A DNA stretch of 64,000 nucleotides from Akkermansia muciniphila (GTDB taxonomy: Bacteria > Verrucomicrobiota > Verrucomicrobiia > Verrucomicrobiales > Akkermansiaceae). Both the position numbers and the translations under genes were made by a program. The stretch spans positions 62,001 to 126,000 of the forward strand of contig NZ_FXYA01000213.1 of the NCBI RefSeq assembly GCF_900184965.1, written 5' to 3'. The stretch's first letter is position 1. Each line of letters begins with the position of its first letter. The notes beneath the pieces are model-generated. The model was not told where the DNA came from. It searched no databases and was given only the letters and a program-made list of their open reading frames with translations. Positions 1 through 8,291 of the stretch are shown one piece after another.

Positions 1-383
1 TTGTAGGAGACAATAAGGCGCAGGCCCTGAACCTTCGGCTCGGCGTCGGCGATGATGGCTTCAAAGCGCTGTTCACGGCCGCAGGCGTCGGTCCAGGCCC
101 ATTCCCCTTTCCCCGCCGTTTTCCATTCGTTGAGCCATTCGTAAAAGGCGTTCCACGCGTCCATGTGGGAGGCGCATTCCCGCACGGTGGAGATGGTGAA
201 GGACAGGGACAGGTTGCCGAATGCGTCCAGCCTGGGGAACGGGCTGTTGATGATCGGCGTGGCGGACGTGCCGAACTGCACCGGGAAAGCGTGTTCCGGC
301 AGGGAGTCGAGCAGGAATTCCCCGGCGCGCACGACGGGGCGCCCGTCAAAGGTAATGGAAAAGGGAGAGACGGTCGTGTCCAT
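1..383 (-). CDS. Phage protein near tail tube, 3' end outside window
   Basis: An open frame begins with ATG at 383 and runs off the left edge, giving about 127 visible residues (MDTTVSPFSITFDGRPVV...). I do not recognise a family. It is rich in Trp, Phe and Glu, with no signal peptide or membrane segment. It is the last visible gene of the minus-strand Mu-like head/tail series, 67 bases after the tail-tube candidate, so it is probably a minor tail or tail-assembly protein. That role is inferred from position only. Confidence 0.6.
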   Translation of the reverse strand, partial: MDTTVSPFSITFDGRPVVRAGEFLLDSLPEHAFPVQFGTSATPIINSPFPRLDAFGNLSLSFTISTVRECASHMDAWNAFYEWLNEWKTAGKGEWAWTDACGREQRFEAIIADAEPKVQGLRLIVSY

Positions 384-450
384 GCCTCAATAATGGTGGA
401 GGAAACAGGGGCCGCCCCTCCCCATGCAAACAGAGGGGCGGCCCCGGCTG

Positions 451-1032
451 TCATGCCCCGTCGGAGGCCGGGAAGGCGATTTCTTCCGTGGGCGTCAGGG
501 AATTCAGGGAGGACGGTATCACTTCAAGCGTCAATTTCGGCGTGATCAGCTTGTTGTTTTCCGTGGGGATTTCCACCTTGAGCAGCGCCGCGACTTCCAG
601 GACCATCATTTCTTTTTTGTCTTCCTGGTATTTGGTGAGGCGCGCCCATACCTTTTGCCCGTAGATGTTCCGGGAAAAGGGCTGCACTTCCTTCCCGGCT
701 TCCAGCCTGTCGCACTGGTAAATCACCTGCCAGCAGACCGGATTAACCTCCGTGGAGTTAATCTCGATGGTGTTGCCCGTCACTTTGGTGTTCTTCCGCG
801 TCACATAGGAGGTCGTGTCGCGGGAAAATACCGTGCGGGCGTCGTCTTCCGTGGTCGGCGTGATTTTGTAGTCGATGACTTCGTTGGCAATCATCCAGGC
901 GTCGGAGTCCTTCGCCGGCTTGAAATGCTCGTCCACCGTGTCCGTGCCGCTTCCGGCCGTGACTGTCGTTCCGAACGGGCACAGGTCGAGAAAGGTGCCG
1001 ACCAGCATTTCCTTGTTGTAGAGTTCTGACAT
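451..1032 (-). CDS. Probable major tail tube protein of the left phage module
   Basis: The product has 193 residues. It begins MSELYNKEMLVGTFLDLCPF and has a beta-rich, charged body without membrane segments, as expected for a siphophage tube subunit. It follows the head and connector genes in the order expected for a long-tailed phage (capsid, cement, connector, terminator, tube). ATG 1032 lies 5 bases downstream of the preceding small gene, consistent with one operon. No catalytic motif is visible. The tube assignment rests on size and order and is moderate. It is not obviously related to the smaller tube candidate at 18394-18771. Confidence 0.5.
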   Translation of the reverse strand: MSELYNKEMLVGTFLDLCPFGTTVTAGSGTDTVDEHFKPAKDSDAWMIANEVIDYKITPTTEDDARTVFSRDTTSYVTRKNTKVTGNTIEINSTEVNPVCWQVIYQCDRLEAGKEVQPFSRNIYGQKVWARLTKYQEDKKEMMVLEVAALLKVEIPTENNKLITPKLTLEVIPSSLNSLTPTEEIAFPASDGA

Positions 1033-1037
1033 GGTTG

Positions 1038-1244
1038 TTAGCTTCTTACGTAGTCAATAAAGGTCACTTTCCCGGCGTCGGCGTGGACTTTGTACACGTC
1101 TTCCGGGATGTGGACGATTTTTCCCCGCGCGGCGATGCCGTGAGGGAGTTCCAGCTTGTTGACGGCCACCCGGCATTTGACGATGCGGGGCGCCGGAGCA
1201 GTAGCGGCCTCCTGGGCCGCGGCGATGGTGGGTTTAGTTGCCAT
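1038..1244 (-). CDS. Small phage protein between tail terminator and tube
   Basis: This is a 68-residue protein with an Ala/Pro-rich N-terminus and a compact basic C-terminal part (LELPHGIAARGKIVHIPEDV). Its start overlaps the end of the upstream gene by 11 bases, which suggests translational coupling. Mu-like phages often carry a similarly small protein (gp35-like) among the connector genes, but I cannot confirm homology. Function is unknown. Confidence 0.5.
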   Translation of the reverse strand: MATKPTIAAAQEAATAPAPRIVKCRVAVNKLELPHGIAARGKIVHIPEDVYKVHADAGKVTFIDYVRS

Positions 1245-1719
1245 GTTTCAATATGGTGGTTTGTTCAAGGGTGAGCGTAACAGCCTTGTTGGCCATCTGT
1301 ACCCGGCTTGACTCCGTGCCTGTGACTTTGAGCTTCATGCAGGTGAGCCAGCCCGGTTCCCGATGCCCGTCAAGCCCGATGGCGAGCAGGTCTGCCAGAT
1401 CGTCCGCATCCCAGCCGAGGACGGCGGTTGCGTCGGATTTTTTCAGGAGGGGATTGCTTTCAATGACGATTTTTGTTGTCAGAATGACGGCATTCGTGCC
1501 TCCCTGTTCCTGCAGGGGTTTTCGTTTCGGGGCACATACCAGCACGCAGATTCCCAGCCTGGACAGCTTTTGAGTAATCAGGGTTTTCAGGTCGGCATCC
1601 CATCCGCGCATGACAATGCCGGGATCCTCCCCGCTGTTGTAACGGGCACACAGGGTAATGATTTTCCGATAGATTTTTTCCCCGGCGGCGATGCGCGGGC
1701 TTGCGGGTAAAGCACTCAT
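1234..1719 (-). CDS. Tail terminator/connector-like phage protein
   Basis: The product has 161 residues and no signal peptide. The segments KIYRKIITLCARYN and VIESNPLLKKS resemble the helical start and central strand of tail-terminator or head-tail completion proteins. It overlaps the upstream connector gene by 4 bases and the downstream gene by 11 bases, which fits a tight morphogenesis operon. The role is inferred from order: connector, then this gene, then tail tube. Confidence 0.45.
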   Translation of the reverse strand: MSALPASPRIAAGEKIYRKIITLCARYNSGEDPGIVMRGWDADLKTLITQKLSRLGICVLVCAPKRKPLQEQGGTNAVILTTKIVIESNPLLKKSDATAVLGWDADDLADLLAIGLDGHREPGWLTCMKLKVTGTESSRVQMANKAVTLTLEQTTILKHGN

Positions 1720-2150
1720 AGTTCACACCAGTTCTGATAGGGCTGCCCGGCTCCGTACACCTCTACGCCGCCACTCTCCGAATCGTAGGGGGCAAGATAA
1801 AACCTGCCCTCCCGGACGGCCCGGAAAATCTCGCTTGCCGTGCTGTACTGCTTGGCGCGGGGGGATCCTTCCAGGTCGCCCATGTCGGGCAAATCGGCCA
1901 GCATGGCGTGACGGATCCAGACAAGCGTCGGGTGTTCCAGTTCTTCCGGCACCCTGTCCTGACCTGTTGCCAGGATGGGATATTTCCCGGAAGAATTAAC
2001 GATTCCGGCGACGAGGTTGCACGTCGTCCTGATCAGGGCGCCGGCCCGTTCCGGGTAATCCCCTTCCGCTCCTGCCGAGTCAAACGCCGCGATTTCAGCG
2101 TCCGCCAGGAAGGCCCGCAGAGTGTTTTCCGTGATCTGGACCAGCGCCAT
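1716..2150 (-). CDS. DUF1320/gp36-like head-tail connector
   Basis: The product has 144 residues. The pattern is an N-terminal helix, a central helix containing IRTTCNLVAGIVNSSG, and a later stretch SEIFRAVREGRFYL. It recalls Mu gp36/DUF1320 connectors, which join the capsid vertex to the tail. It lies two genes downstream of the capsid gene, as in Mu-like phages. Similarity was judged by eye and not by alignment, so another head-tail adaptor family is possible. Confidence 0.45.
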   Translation of the reverse strand: MALVQITENTLRAFLADAEIAAFDSAGAEGDYPERAGALIRTTCNLVAGIVNSSGKYPILATGQDRVPEELEHPTLVWIRHAMLADLPDMGDLEGSPRAKQYSTASEIFRAVREGRFYLAPYDSESGGVEVYGAGQPYQNWCEL

Positions 2151-2155
2151 GACGG

Positions 2156-2554
2156 TTACACGCGGATGGAGAGTTCACATTTGGCGGCGGTATTGTCGCC
2201 GCTGGCGGTGTCTGCCACAGCCTTGAGCCGGATGTAGCGTCCCATGCCATAGGGAGCCCGTCCGGCAATGCTGTTCGCAAGAGCTCCCGCTTCTTCTCCC
2301 GCCGCAGATGCCAGGGAGAACCCCGGCACCTCGGCCCAGCTATCGCCATCCCCGGAGGCTTCCAGGGTCAGCGTGATCTTCTTTCCGGCAGCCAGAGCCG
2401 GAAGGTCTTCGTGCTCAATGACGATGGACATTTCATCAATGCCGCCCGTCTGACCCGCATCCAGCACTTCGGAATAGGCCGTCTTGCCCGTGCCCGGCAT
2501 GTTCATCCGGGCCGTCAGCAATTCGTCCTTGCGGGTGTGTCTGATAGGATTCAC
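2156..2554 (-). CDS. Possible capsid cement/decoration protein
   Basis: The product has 132 residues. A Gly/Ala-rich middle is followed by GRYIRLKAVADTAS and a beta-rich end. The layout (a LDAG segment, LTLEASGDG, RYIRLK) resembles Bbp16-type capsid cement proteins that stabilise HK97-fold shells. It lies 21 bases downstream of the capsid gene, the usual place for a cement gene. Confidence is low to moderate because no searchable motif is decisive. Confidence 0.4.
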   Translation of the reverse strand: MNPIRHTRKDELLTARMNMPGTGKTAYSEVLDAGQTGGIDEMSIVIEHEDLPALAAGKKITLTLEASGDGDSWAEVPGFSLASAAGEEAGALANSIAGRAPYGMGRYIRLKAVADTASGDNTAAKCELSIRV

Positions 2555-2575
2555 TGTCTAAGGTTCCTTTCCGTC

Positions 2576-3607
2576 TTATTGGTTCTTTTTGTTGCTCACT
2601 TTCTTCGGCGCATGCTTGCCCCAGTAGGAAATGCCCGTGATGGAGGACAGGTCGCTTTCGTTGTTGACGATGGAGTCCGTCACCAAAATCGGGATGCCGT
2701 GGGCGTGGGTCGGAATCGGGGCGGATCCGGAGGAATCCCCTCCCGCCTTGCCGCCGTCCACGGAAACGCTCACCACCCTGCGGCTCTTGCGGAGCTGCTC
2801 CAAGGCCATGCGGTTCATGATGAATTTCGTCACGCGGACGCCTGCCGGGAACAAAGCCAGCAGTTCCGCCAATTTATCGTCATCCAGCGTCGTTCCTTCT
2901 GCCGTGCCGATATTCTTCAGACGTGCGGCGGACAGCTTGGAGTTGTTGACCAGGGCGACAAAGGCGGTCAAATCGGCAACCTTGCCGGGAATGGCACCCG
3001 GCTCGCCCGTTTCCGGATCCTTGCCGGGAATAAGCGCATCCTTGAACGTGCCAAGAGTAATTCCCTTGTCGCGCCCCCAGCGCCAATGCACGCCTTTAGG
3101 ACCCTCCACAACGGCAAATACGGACGTCCCGTCGTAATTGTCGGCGGCCTTGGAGCTGTCTGCGCTGATGATCATCGTATCGTCGATGAAATCGGGAAGT
3201 CCGGGAAAACCGTTCTTGTCGATTTTCTTTCCGTAAAAACCCTGGGCTCCCAGGGAAAGAAGAACCCCCTCCGTAATCCCGGAAGCTTCATCAGCCAGGA
3301 CGGCGGCTTCCCCGTCGTCAGAGCTTTCCAACGTAATATGATCCACAAAAACGATGGAGGAAATGGGAAACAGTTCCACGTTCCTTGATTCGTAAGTGCA
3401 GGACGTGTAACCGATGGGTGCATTGGCCGGGCGGAACCGGGCTCGGGGAATGCCGGTGCGTACATAGGTTTTGACGATGGTTTTGGAGCCCACGACGGAA
3501 GCAAGCTGCGTTACTTCCGGGGCGGAGCGCCCCACTTCTTCGATCAATCCGATGTCGGATTCCGAACCATTGCGTTTCTGAATGTCCAGTAGAGTCAAAA
3601 ATGACAT
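2576..3607 (-). CDS. Major capsid protein of the left (Mu-like) module
   Basis: The product has 343 residues. It begins with the segment LTLLDIQKRNGSESDIGLI, has a central PAGVRVTKFIMNRMALEQLR, and ends with GIPILVTDSI before a basic tail. These are typical of HK97-fold capsid proteins in which the C-terminal domain reads 'G(I/V)PI..tD.I'. It directly follows the protease/scaffold gene (4-base gap) and precedes the cement and connector genes. It would form the shell of the second head. It shares no obvious sequence with the capsid protein at 20491-21453 or with the orphan capsid at 42472-43392. Confidence 0.75.
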   Translation of the reverse strand: MSFLTLLDIQKRNGSESDIGLIEEVGRSAPEVTQLASVVGSKTIVKTYVRTGIPRARFRPANAPIGYTSCTYESRNVELFPISSIVFVDHITLESSDDGEAAVLADEASGITEGVLLSLGAQGFYGKKIDKNGFPGLPDFIDDTMIISADSSKAADNYDGTSVFAVVEGPKGVHWRWGRDKGITLGTFKDALIPGKDPETGEPGAIPGKVADLTAFVALVNNSKLSAARLKNIGTAEGTTLDDDKLAELLALFPAGVRVTKFIMNRMALEQLRKSRRVVSVSVDGGKAGGDSSGSAPIPTHAHGIPILVTDSIVNNESDLSSITGISYWGKHAPKKVSNKKNQ

Positions 3608-3610
3608 GGC

Positions 3611-4699
3611 TTAGTTCTTTTCCTTGTTGATGTTTTCAATGATGCGGTCACGTCCGGTAGGCTCATTCCCGCCGTTGCCGTTATTGGCCTTTCCGGCGAC
3701 CACCGTCGTAAAAGCAGGATTCGGATTTATGGAGGCGATCAGAGCTTTGCCGGCCTTGATATTGGCCGTTAGAGCGGTCTTCAAGGCCTCTTTGGCATCT
3801 TCATCTTCCGGAGCAATCTTGCCGGCCTTGATGGCGGCTTCAATTTCCGCGTCGATAAGAGCCGCCTTGGAGGCTTTCACCTCGGCAAGCTCGGCTTCCG
3901 CCGCTTTCAGTTTGGCTTCGGTTTCATCCAGCCTGGCCTTGGCCGCCTTGCAGGTGGCTGCTTCTTTTTTGGCGTCTTCCGCCTCTTTTCGGGCCGCTTC
4001 AAGTTCCGTTTTGGACTGCTCGACTCCCTCAGATTTCTTCTTCAGGTTGTTGATTTTGTCCTCTGCGATCTTGCCGGCCTTATCAGATGCGGCTTCCTCT
4101 TTGGTGAGGACGCCGCATTTAACCAGTAGTTCGTACATTGTTGTATTTGTGTTATTTGTTTGGTCATGAACAGCACCGGTATCCTCTCCGCCGCTATTCA
4201 AAAGCATGTCCGGTTCAAGAACCGTGAAATTCTCAAGTCTGGCCTTACCGGCCGCAATGCGGGCAATATTCTCAAAGGCCGGGTCATTCACCAGAGAGCC
4301 AACCTCAATGTCATCCGGTTCAAGTCCTATGGGGCGGCAGGTTGCCGTGTTGAGCTTGAATGCCGGAGAAAAATAGCTGTAGTCACGCCCCAGCACCGCT
4401 TTCCTGCCGCTTTCCGTCCATTCCCCCTTGAGGATGACGCCCACGCCATCCATGTAGTCAAAGGAAGCAGGAATAAAGGAGGCGGGTCCCGTCTTGTGGT
4501 CAAAGTAGCAGACGGGCCGCACGTTTTGAGTGAGCTTCAACGCAAGATCCCGCTGCAAAGCCTCCAGGCAGGAGCGGTCCACAATCACTTTCTGCCGTCC
4601 TCCAATGGATGCATTGATGAAATGATCCCCCTCCGGCATGTACACGATACAGGCCGGAGCGTCGCCAAACGCAAGAGGAACGTTGAATTCAAAATCCAT
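3611..4699 (-). CDS. Mu I-like prohead protease/scaffold
   Basis: The product has 362 residues. Residues 1 to about 180 form a Mu gpI-like protease domain, with the core VCYFDHKTGPAS, then GRDYSYFSPAF and VGSLVNDPAFEN. Residues 190-330 are a highly charged Ala/Glu/Lys coiled coil typical of an internal scaffold. Met187 (TTMYELLVKCG) could start a separate scaffold from within the gene, as in Mu Z or lambda Nu3, though I see no strong ribosome site there. The gene sits immediately upstream of the capsid gene. It should direct prohead assembly and then be cleaved. Confidence 0.7.
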   Translation of the reverse strand: MDFEFNVPLAFGDAPACIVYMPEGDHFINASIGGRQKVIVDRSCLEALQRDLALKLTQNVRPVCYFDHKTGPASFIPASFDYMDGVGVILKGEWTESGRKAVLGRDYSYFSPAFKLNTATCRPIGLEPDDIEVGSLVNDPAFENIARIAAGKARLENFTVLEPDMLLNSGGEDTGAVHDQTNNTNTTMYELLVKCGVLTKEEAASDKAGKIAEDKINNLKKKSEGVEQSKTELEAARKEAEDAKKEAATCKAAKARLDETEAKLKAAEAELAEVKASKAALIDAEIEAAIKAGKIAPEDEDAKEALKTALTANIKAGKALIASINPNPAFTTVVAGKANNGNGGNEPTGRDRIIENINKEKN

Positions 4700-4755
4700 G
4701 CCCCAAGCATGGCATGAAACGGAAAAGCGTAAATAGCCGGGGCTGGATATGTGTT

Positions 4756-5358
4756 TCAGGCATCAAGAGACGCCGCCAGAACGTCCATGAGCTTGACGCC
4801 ATAGGCGCTGATCAGTTCTTCGCCGGTCGGGATGGCGTCCGGCCAGGGGTCCTGTGTGATGGATTGGCGCAGGGCATACACCGCACGCACTCCCCCGCCG
4901 TCCACGGCTTCAAACAGGGCGTTTTTGTTGGGGATGGTGAACAATTCCCCGATTTCGGATTGGTAATCGGCAGCCCGGCGCCCGTGGGCCTCCGGAACAA
5001 GGGGAATGGTCAACGCCCCGGAATTTTTGGACGTAATTGTCCCTCCCTTTATTTTATGCCGCAGGGATCCGTCCTCGTCGGGATTGGAGATAACCGCTCC
5101 GGAAGCATCCGCAGAGGAAAGGAACCATTTACGGGCAATATTGGAAAACCAGCCTGTCGCCATGCGTCCCGGGCCATGCGTAGGAAGAGAATTGTTGATC
5201 CAGTGTTCCCGCCCTTTGCCGTCGTACCAGGAAGCCAGATAGTCCCGCAGATATTCGCCGCTTTCCCGGTTCGCAGCTTCCAGCGTTTCCGGGGAGGCTA
5301 CCTTCATGGCATCGTCAAGTGCGGCATCAAAGCCGCTCATATCAATTTCAATGTTCAT
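4756..5358 (-). CDS. Phage virion morphogenesis / neck protein (Mu G-like position)
   Basis: The product has 200 residues. It starts MNIEIDMSGFDAALDDAM, a pattern of HK97-gp10/virion-morphogenesis proteins (short strand, then a helix with regularly spaced Asp/Ala), and later has EHWINNSLPTHGPGRMATGW. It lies between the portal C-terminal piece and the protease/scaffold, where Mu-like phages encode gpG. A role in tail completion or neck assembly is likely. The ATG at 5358 is 6 bases past the preceding stop. Confidence 0.5.
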   Translation of the reverse strand: MNIEIDMSGFDAALDDAMKVASPETLEAANRESGEYLRDYLASWYDGKGREHWINNSLPTHGPGRMATGWFSNIARKWFLSSADASGAVISNPDEDGSLRHKIKGGTITSKNSGALTIPLVPEAHGRRAADYQSEIGELFTIPNKNALFEAVDGGGVRAVYALRQSITQDPWPDAIPTGEELISAYGVKLMDVLAASLDA

Positions 5359-5364
5359 GGCCCG

Positions 5365-5672
5365 TCATCCTTTCCCGTTGGCCTTTTTGGATTCGCGCAT
5401 GGAGTTCCAGCCGGCTTCCAGCGCGGCATGCTGGACCTTGACCAGCCGCTCTTCCAGCTTGGAGGTATCTATTTTGTCCCACAGGGACGGCACCTGCCTA
5501 CGGGCGGACCGGATGACTGTTTCCAGGTCTTCCCCGGCTTCTACGGCGGCAATCAGGTCTTCCATGAATCCGGCAACACCGGAGGTCAGTTCATGGGCCG
5601 CCTGGTCCGTCTGGCGCCCGATACGGGCCGCAATCCGGTTGACCTCGTCAATGTGCTTCAGCGTTTTTTTTT
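5365..5672 (-). CDS. C-terminal piece of DUF935 portal, in the -1 frame
   Basis: Following the A9 run at the end of the portal gene, the -1 frame is open for about 100 codons to TGA 5365. It reads KHIDEVNRIAARIGRQ and later MEDLIAAVEAGEDL and LEERLVKVQHAALEAGW. This resembles the helical C-terminal end of Mu gp29/DUF935 portals, in which a helix with 'L...LP.LD...L...L..A...A' closes the protein. It is therefore better explained as the portal's missing end than as a separate gene. An independent start would have to be ATG 5565 (66 residues). See the frameshift entry. Confidence 0.55.
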
Positions 5673-7028
5673 ACGCGCCGCATGAACCAGGGATTCCCGG
5701 TCCAGGTCATCCACTTCTCCCGTTTCCGGCCCGAATCCCCCAAAAGATGGCGGCTGGTAGAGTTTCGCCCCTTCTTCAGGCATGGGGATATCAAGCCAGT
5801 CGTAAACCTGTTCTTCAGCGACGGGAACAATTCTGGTTGCCCTTTCCACCCACCCCAGTTTTGCTTCACTCATACCGGAGGACGGATCCTTAAAAGAGAT
5901 GAAGGGCAGATGTTCCGGGCATCTTCCCAGGTTAAGTTCCAGGATGGCCGGGACAAGCTGCTGGTTGAGGACGCCGGCAACGTATTTCCCGCGGGCAAGG
6001 ACAACCTGGTTTTCCGTGTTTTCATGGACCTCACCCAACGCACGGTTGCCGCCTGTGCTGGAAACGGAACTGGTGAGGGTTTGACCCAAAATCAGAATGT
6101 CGCATGCCTTGTTGGCCTCTTCGAGCATGTTCAGGTGCGGAAGCTGGTTGCCTCCTTTTACGGCATCATGAAATTGCACGTCTGCATCCGGGTCCGTTAC
6201 AAGGATGCCCGTTTGTCCGAATTTCACCATCTGGTCAAATAGCTTCTTCTGCGCCAGGGTTCCCGATGCTTTTCCATGACGCAGAGGAGATCCGAATATC
6301 TGGCAGAATTCCATGAACCAGGACAAGCCGAATTTGGCCGCGCCGAACCAACCGACCAGGGCCAGAAGGTTGGCGCCGTAGATAGGATGGTCAAGCCCGT
6401 CACAGTTGAGGGAGGCAATGAATTTGTTGGGAGGGAATTCCATTTCGGGACCGCACCCTACTCCGTCCGGACATAGTACAAGACGGTCGATTTGAGCCGG
6501 GTAGCTGGACCATTTGTAAAATGTGGAAGGAATGGGACAATAGGCGCGGGGCGCCCGGATATGGCCAGGGTTCCACATGATTTCCAGCACACCCACTCCG
6601 CGTTCCGGAGCTTCCGCCAAGGCCCCAATCAATCCGTCCAGATCCAGTTCCCATTTCCCCTGTTCAATCCGGCAGCAATACAGGGCGGATTCCACCAAAT
6701 CCGCATGCCGGCTGGCCATTGGTGTCGGCTTTTTGCCTTTCTCGGCCCAGGGGGACACGGTAATTTCCAATGCCTGAACCTTTTCGCGGAGCTTCCGCAG
6801 GTTTCCCCGCAACCGAGGCCATTCGATTTTCATCGAACGAAACACGCGTTCCAAGTCGAGCATATTGCCCGTCTGGATGCTCTCGCGGGCATTTTTCAGC
6901 ACCCTGGGCGTGATGCTGGTGTAAAAACCAAGATATCCTCTTTCCTGAGGGGAACGATCTTCGAAAATCTCAATGTCGGCAGTCTTGGTTTTCCTGGCGG
7001 CCTTTTGGCTGCGGGGTTTCTTGCTCAT
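5658..7028 (-). CDS. Phage portal protein, DUF935 / Mu gp29 family (main frame)
   Basis: The product has 456 residues from ATG 7028 (MSKKPRSQKAARK). The frame also extends to 7079, but that would overlap the endolysin. DUF935 marks include LDGLIGALAEAPERGVGVLE, GGNRALGEVH and PFISFKDPSSG. The portal ring sits at the capsid vertex and threads DNA. The protein ends in KKKR at an A9 run. The next frame continues with portal-like C-terminal helices, so this product may be short of about 100 residues unless ribosomes slip. Mu-like phages place terminase genes just upstream, but here the upstream gene is the endolysin. Confidence 0.75.
   Translation of the reverse strand: MSKKPRSQKAARKTKTADIEIFEDRSPQERGYLGFYTSITPRVLKNARESIQTGNMLDLERVFRSMKIEWPRLRGNLRKLREKVQALEITVSPWAEKGKKPTPMASRHADLVESALYCCRIEQGKWELDLDGLIGALAEAPERGVGVLEIMWNPGHIRAPRAYCPIPSTFYKWSSYPAQIDRLVLCPDGVGCGPEMEFPPNKFIASLNCDGLDHPIYGANLLALVGWFGAAKFGLSWFMEFCQIFGSPLRHGKASGTLAQKKLFDQMVKFGQTGILVTDPDADVQFHDAVKGGNQLPHLNMLEEANKACDILILGQTLTSSVSSTGGNRALGEVHENTENQVVLARGKYVAGVLNQQLVPAILELNLGRCPEHLPFISFKDPSSGMSEAKLGWVERATRIVPVAEEQVYDWLDIPMPEEGAKLYQPPSFGGFGPETGEVDDLDRESLVHAARKKKR
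5664..5672 (-). other. A9 run: slippery site or frame-breaking homopolymer in portal gene
   Basis: On the coding strand nine A residues follow GCGCGT and precede CGCTGA. The zero frame ends at TGA four codons after CGT. A -1 slip on the A run instead reads into a roughly 100-codon open frame with portal-like sequence. Explanations are programmed -1 frameshifting, a replication or sequencing error in the homopolymer, or a real inactivating mutation. Confidence 0.6.
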
Positions 7029-7047
7029 AGGGGGAGTGATGTAAAAA

Positions 7048-7629
7048 TTAAACAAGCTCCTGTGCCACGCTGAACGCATCGTCGCAGCGGTTCAGCCAGC
7101 CACGCCCGAAGGTCGGGAACTGCTTGCACGAGCGGTAAAACGCCTGACGCTTCTCCTGCAGAGAGATAAGGAACACCGCTTCACCCGTGGCGACCAGCTG
7201 GTCCTGCAACTCCTGCCGGGTTCTGGGGCCGACAATCCCGTCCACCACAAGCCCGGCGCCGTGGACATTCAGCGCGCGCTGCAAAATCTTCCCGGTATTC
7301 CTGCTCCCGGAATTGAAAAAATGGTCCCGCAACATAAACTCCGTGGCCGGAAAAGCGTCGGAACCCAGCCAGGAACGCACGGCGGCGGTATTGTCCAGGA
7401 CGTACTGGAGACATCCCTCCCAGGCCTCTTCACGCCTTCCGGCATCCAGCAGGGCCTTCAATCTGTTAAACACGTCCGGTTCAATGCCGTCGCAAATGCC
7501 GCAAATCTCCCACTTGCCGCCCTTGTCGGCGGCGGGAAGGCGGGAAACGCGCAGGGAATCCGGCCCGGTAACGCGGCTGTCTTCAAACCGGAGGATAGCC
7601 GCGGCCATCTTTCTTTCTGTAGTATTCAT
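7048..7629 (-). CDS. GH108-like endolysin with peptidoglycan-binding domain
   Basis: The product has 193 residues from ATG 7629 (a TTG at 7638 is less likely). The N-terminal part has a short acidic core (ILRFEDSRV) and DKGGKWEICGICDGIEP. The C-terminal part matches the PG_binding_3 pattern: a helix, VDGIVGPRTRQEL, then FYRSCKQFPTFGRGWLNR. This N-acetylmuramidase family lyses the cell wall at the end of the phage cycle. It lies directly after the holin-like gene. It could belong to either phage module. In Mu the lysis genes precede the head genes, and here the next gene is the Mu-like portal. Confidence 0.7.
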   Translation of the reverse strand: MNTTERKMAAAILRFEDSRVTGPDSLRVSRLPAADKGGKWEICGICDGIEPDVFNRLKALLDAGRREEAWEGCLQYVLDNTAAVRSWLGSDAFPATEFMLRDHFFNSGSRNTGKILQRALNVHGAGLVVDGIVGPRTRQELQDQLVATGEAVFLISLQEKRQAFYRSCKQFPTFGRGWLNRCDDAFSVAQELV

Positions 7630-7690
7630 CGTTATCAATTATTTCTGTTAGAATTGGTTAGAACTGGTAAGAAAAACTTTACAGTTGGAA

Positions 7691-7969
7691 CTAGTCCCTG
7701 TTGTCCAGAAATTCTTCATGCGCCTTGCGGACGAACTCACAGCCGGAACACTTATTTTCCGCATCAATGCGTTTTTTGCGTTCGTCATCATAGAGCCGCT
7801 CATAACGTTCCGCCCGTTTCATTTCTCGCCACAGAAAAATTCCCATGACCGCGGCCACGCTCGCCCCGTTTTGAATGTACTCCAAAAAGGGGTTGCCCGC
7901 CGTGACGGATGCAAGCACGGACACGGCATTGGCCCCCAGCAAGGACACGTTGACAAAGGAACCGGTCAT
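7691..7969 (-). CDS. Holin-like protein (BhlA-type layout)
   Basis: The product has 92 residues with one clear hydrophobic stretch around residues 27-47 (ending SVAAVMGIFLW), followed by a charged helix (KRAERYERLYDDERKKR) and a Cys pair near the C-terminus (CSGC). A single membrane helix with a long charged tail resembles BhlA/UviB holins. It lies between a lipoprotein/spanin-like gene and the endolysin, which supports a lysis role. Homology is not proven. Confidence 0.5.
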   Translation of the reverse strand: MTGSFVNVSLLGANAVSVLASVTAGNPFLEYIQNGASVAAVMGIFLWREMKRAERYERLYDDERKKRIDAENKCSGCEFVRKAHEEFLDNRD

Positions 7970-7973
7970 GGCC

Positions 7974-8291
7974 TCACTTCTTAAGGGGTTGAACGACGGG
8001 CGGAACGTCCGTTTCCGGCTGGGCCTGGGAATAGGAGATATGCCCCGGCTCCAGCACCAGGCAGGAACCGTCCTTGCATACCACCGTCTTTTTCGGCGTC
8101 ACGTCAACGGAATGGCCGCAGCCACCCAGCAGAGCGGAAGCCGCATAGGCAGCACCTGCCAGGACTACCCACAAAAGGCGTTCCCACCACTTCAGGCCGG
8201 TTTTAGTTTTGCTTTTTTCGTAGGCATCTTTCATGCCCTGCTTCCCCGCCTCAAGGGCGGCCTGCTTTTGCTCGTCACTTAATTTACTCAT
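7974..8291 (-). CDS. Small membrane/lipoprotein-like lysis-cassette protein
   Basis: The product has 105 residues from ATG 8291. A charged helical N-terminus (LSDEQKQAALEAGKQGMKDA) is followed by a membrane segment around residues 34-56 that ends in LLGGC, a lipobox-like motif, and then a Pro/Val-rich tail. The position before the holin and endolysin suggests a spanin-like or holin-accessory role. The internal Cys is far from the N-terminus, so it may not be a true lipoprotein. The start overlaps the upstream stop by 8 bases (ATGAGTAA), indicating coupling. Confidence 0.5.
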   Translation of the reverse strand: MSKLSDEQKQAALEAGKQGMKDAYEKSKTKTGLKWWERLLWVVLAGAAYAASALLGGCGHSVDVTPKKTVVCKDGSCLVLEPGHISYSQAQPETDVPPVVQPLKK

